A stretch of 14,921 bases of DNA. It comes from Aequitasia sp047973235. Its GTDB lineage: Bacteria; Bacillota; Clostridia; Lachnospirales; Lachnospiraceae. The notes under the pieces were generated by a model, which saw only the letters and a program-made list of their open reading frames with translations, made no database searches and was not told the DNA's origin. Within the stretch, counting starts at the first letter, position 1. Every line of letters starts with the position of its first letter. Location of the stretch: assembly GCA_047973235.1 (NCBI GenBank), contig JBKEBP010000261.1, forward strand, positions 1 to 14,921, written 5' to 3'. Both the position numbers and the translations under genes were made by a program. This document shows positions 14,793 to 14,921 of this stretch, one piece after another.

Positions 14793-14921
14793 TTACCTAC
14801 CATCAATAATAGCTTGAACGCCTTCTATTGTGATTTCTTTTGTAGGTCTTTATTCATTCTTAGCATCGCCTGAGAAATCTTCTCCTGAAAGAATTCTTTC
14901 ATACATCTCGAATCACGCCTG
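14793..14921 (-). pseudogene. Broken C-terminal coding remnant, possibly of the importer's substrate-binding protein (runs off window)
   Basis: On the minus strand one frame reads as plausible protein for 43 codons: EMYERILSGEDFSGDAKNE, a TAA at 14850-14852, then RPTKEITIEGVQAIIDGR and a final TAA at 14793-14795. A further in-frame TGA lies at 14913-14915. Reading straight through gives a composition and an ending (KEITIEGVQAIIDG) that suit the tail of an extracytoplasmic protein. In CUT2 operons the gene next to the ATPase is often the substrate-binding protein. Each stop could come from a single C-to-T change (CGA to TGA, CAA to TAA). Alternatively, frame GVIRDV just upstream joins this frame by a one-base shift. 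The protein family is not recognised with certainty because only the tail is visible. Confidence 0.4.

Overview
The window looks like chromosomal DNA of a low-GC Firmicute, most likely a clostridial or Lachnospiraceae-type gut anaerobe. This is inferred from AT-rich intergenic DNA, strong GGAGG-type ribosome binding sites, a Gram-positive YknXYZ/MacAB-like ABC exporter, a stand-alone TrpB2, and a ketose 3-epimerase closely resembling clostridial enzymes. I see no phage, transposon, CRISPR, rRNA or tRNA. Most genes are intact and tightly packed, and no gene-free stretch exceeds 300 bases.

Layout. (1) 1-232: the 5' part of murB (minus strand), sharing a divergent promoter region with a CNNM/CorC-type membrane protein (358-1641, plus). 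(2) 1651-1704: a bidirectional terminator, then a three-gene minus-strand exporter operon: ABC ATPase (4551-5246), membrane-fusion/adaptor protein (2953-4530) and MacB-like permease (1716-2951). A good promoter precedes it, with a perfect inverted repeat over the expected transcription start. (3) 5445-6299: an aldo/keto reductase (plus), closed by a long hairpin. (4) 6360-8203: rpiB followed by a TrpB2-type tryptophan synthase beta chain (minus), divergent from a Cof-type HAD phosphatase (8310-9101, plus). (5) 9104-14921: a minus-strand sugar cluster. In transcription order it holds a broken tail of what may be a substrate-binding protein, a ribose-type ABC ATPase, its permease, a hairpin, a ROK-family repressor, a zinc alcohol/polyol dehydrogenase and a D-allulose/D-tagatose 3-epimerase family enzyme.

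How the genes fit together. The sugar cluster reads as uptake, sensing, and redox plus epimerase conversion of a rare ketose or polyol. RpiB and a HAD sugar-phosphatase-like enzyme lie next door. The set of protein classes recalls the E. coli D-allose system, although the epimerase belongs to a different family and the ROK protein looks like a regulator rather than a kinase. The most unusual observation is that the reading frame just upstream of the importer ATPase carries two in-frame stop codons, suggesting that the gene there, plausibly the binding protein, is decayed. Nothing else departs strongly from known families. The window does not show a clear new system.
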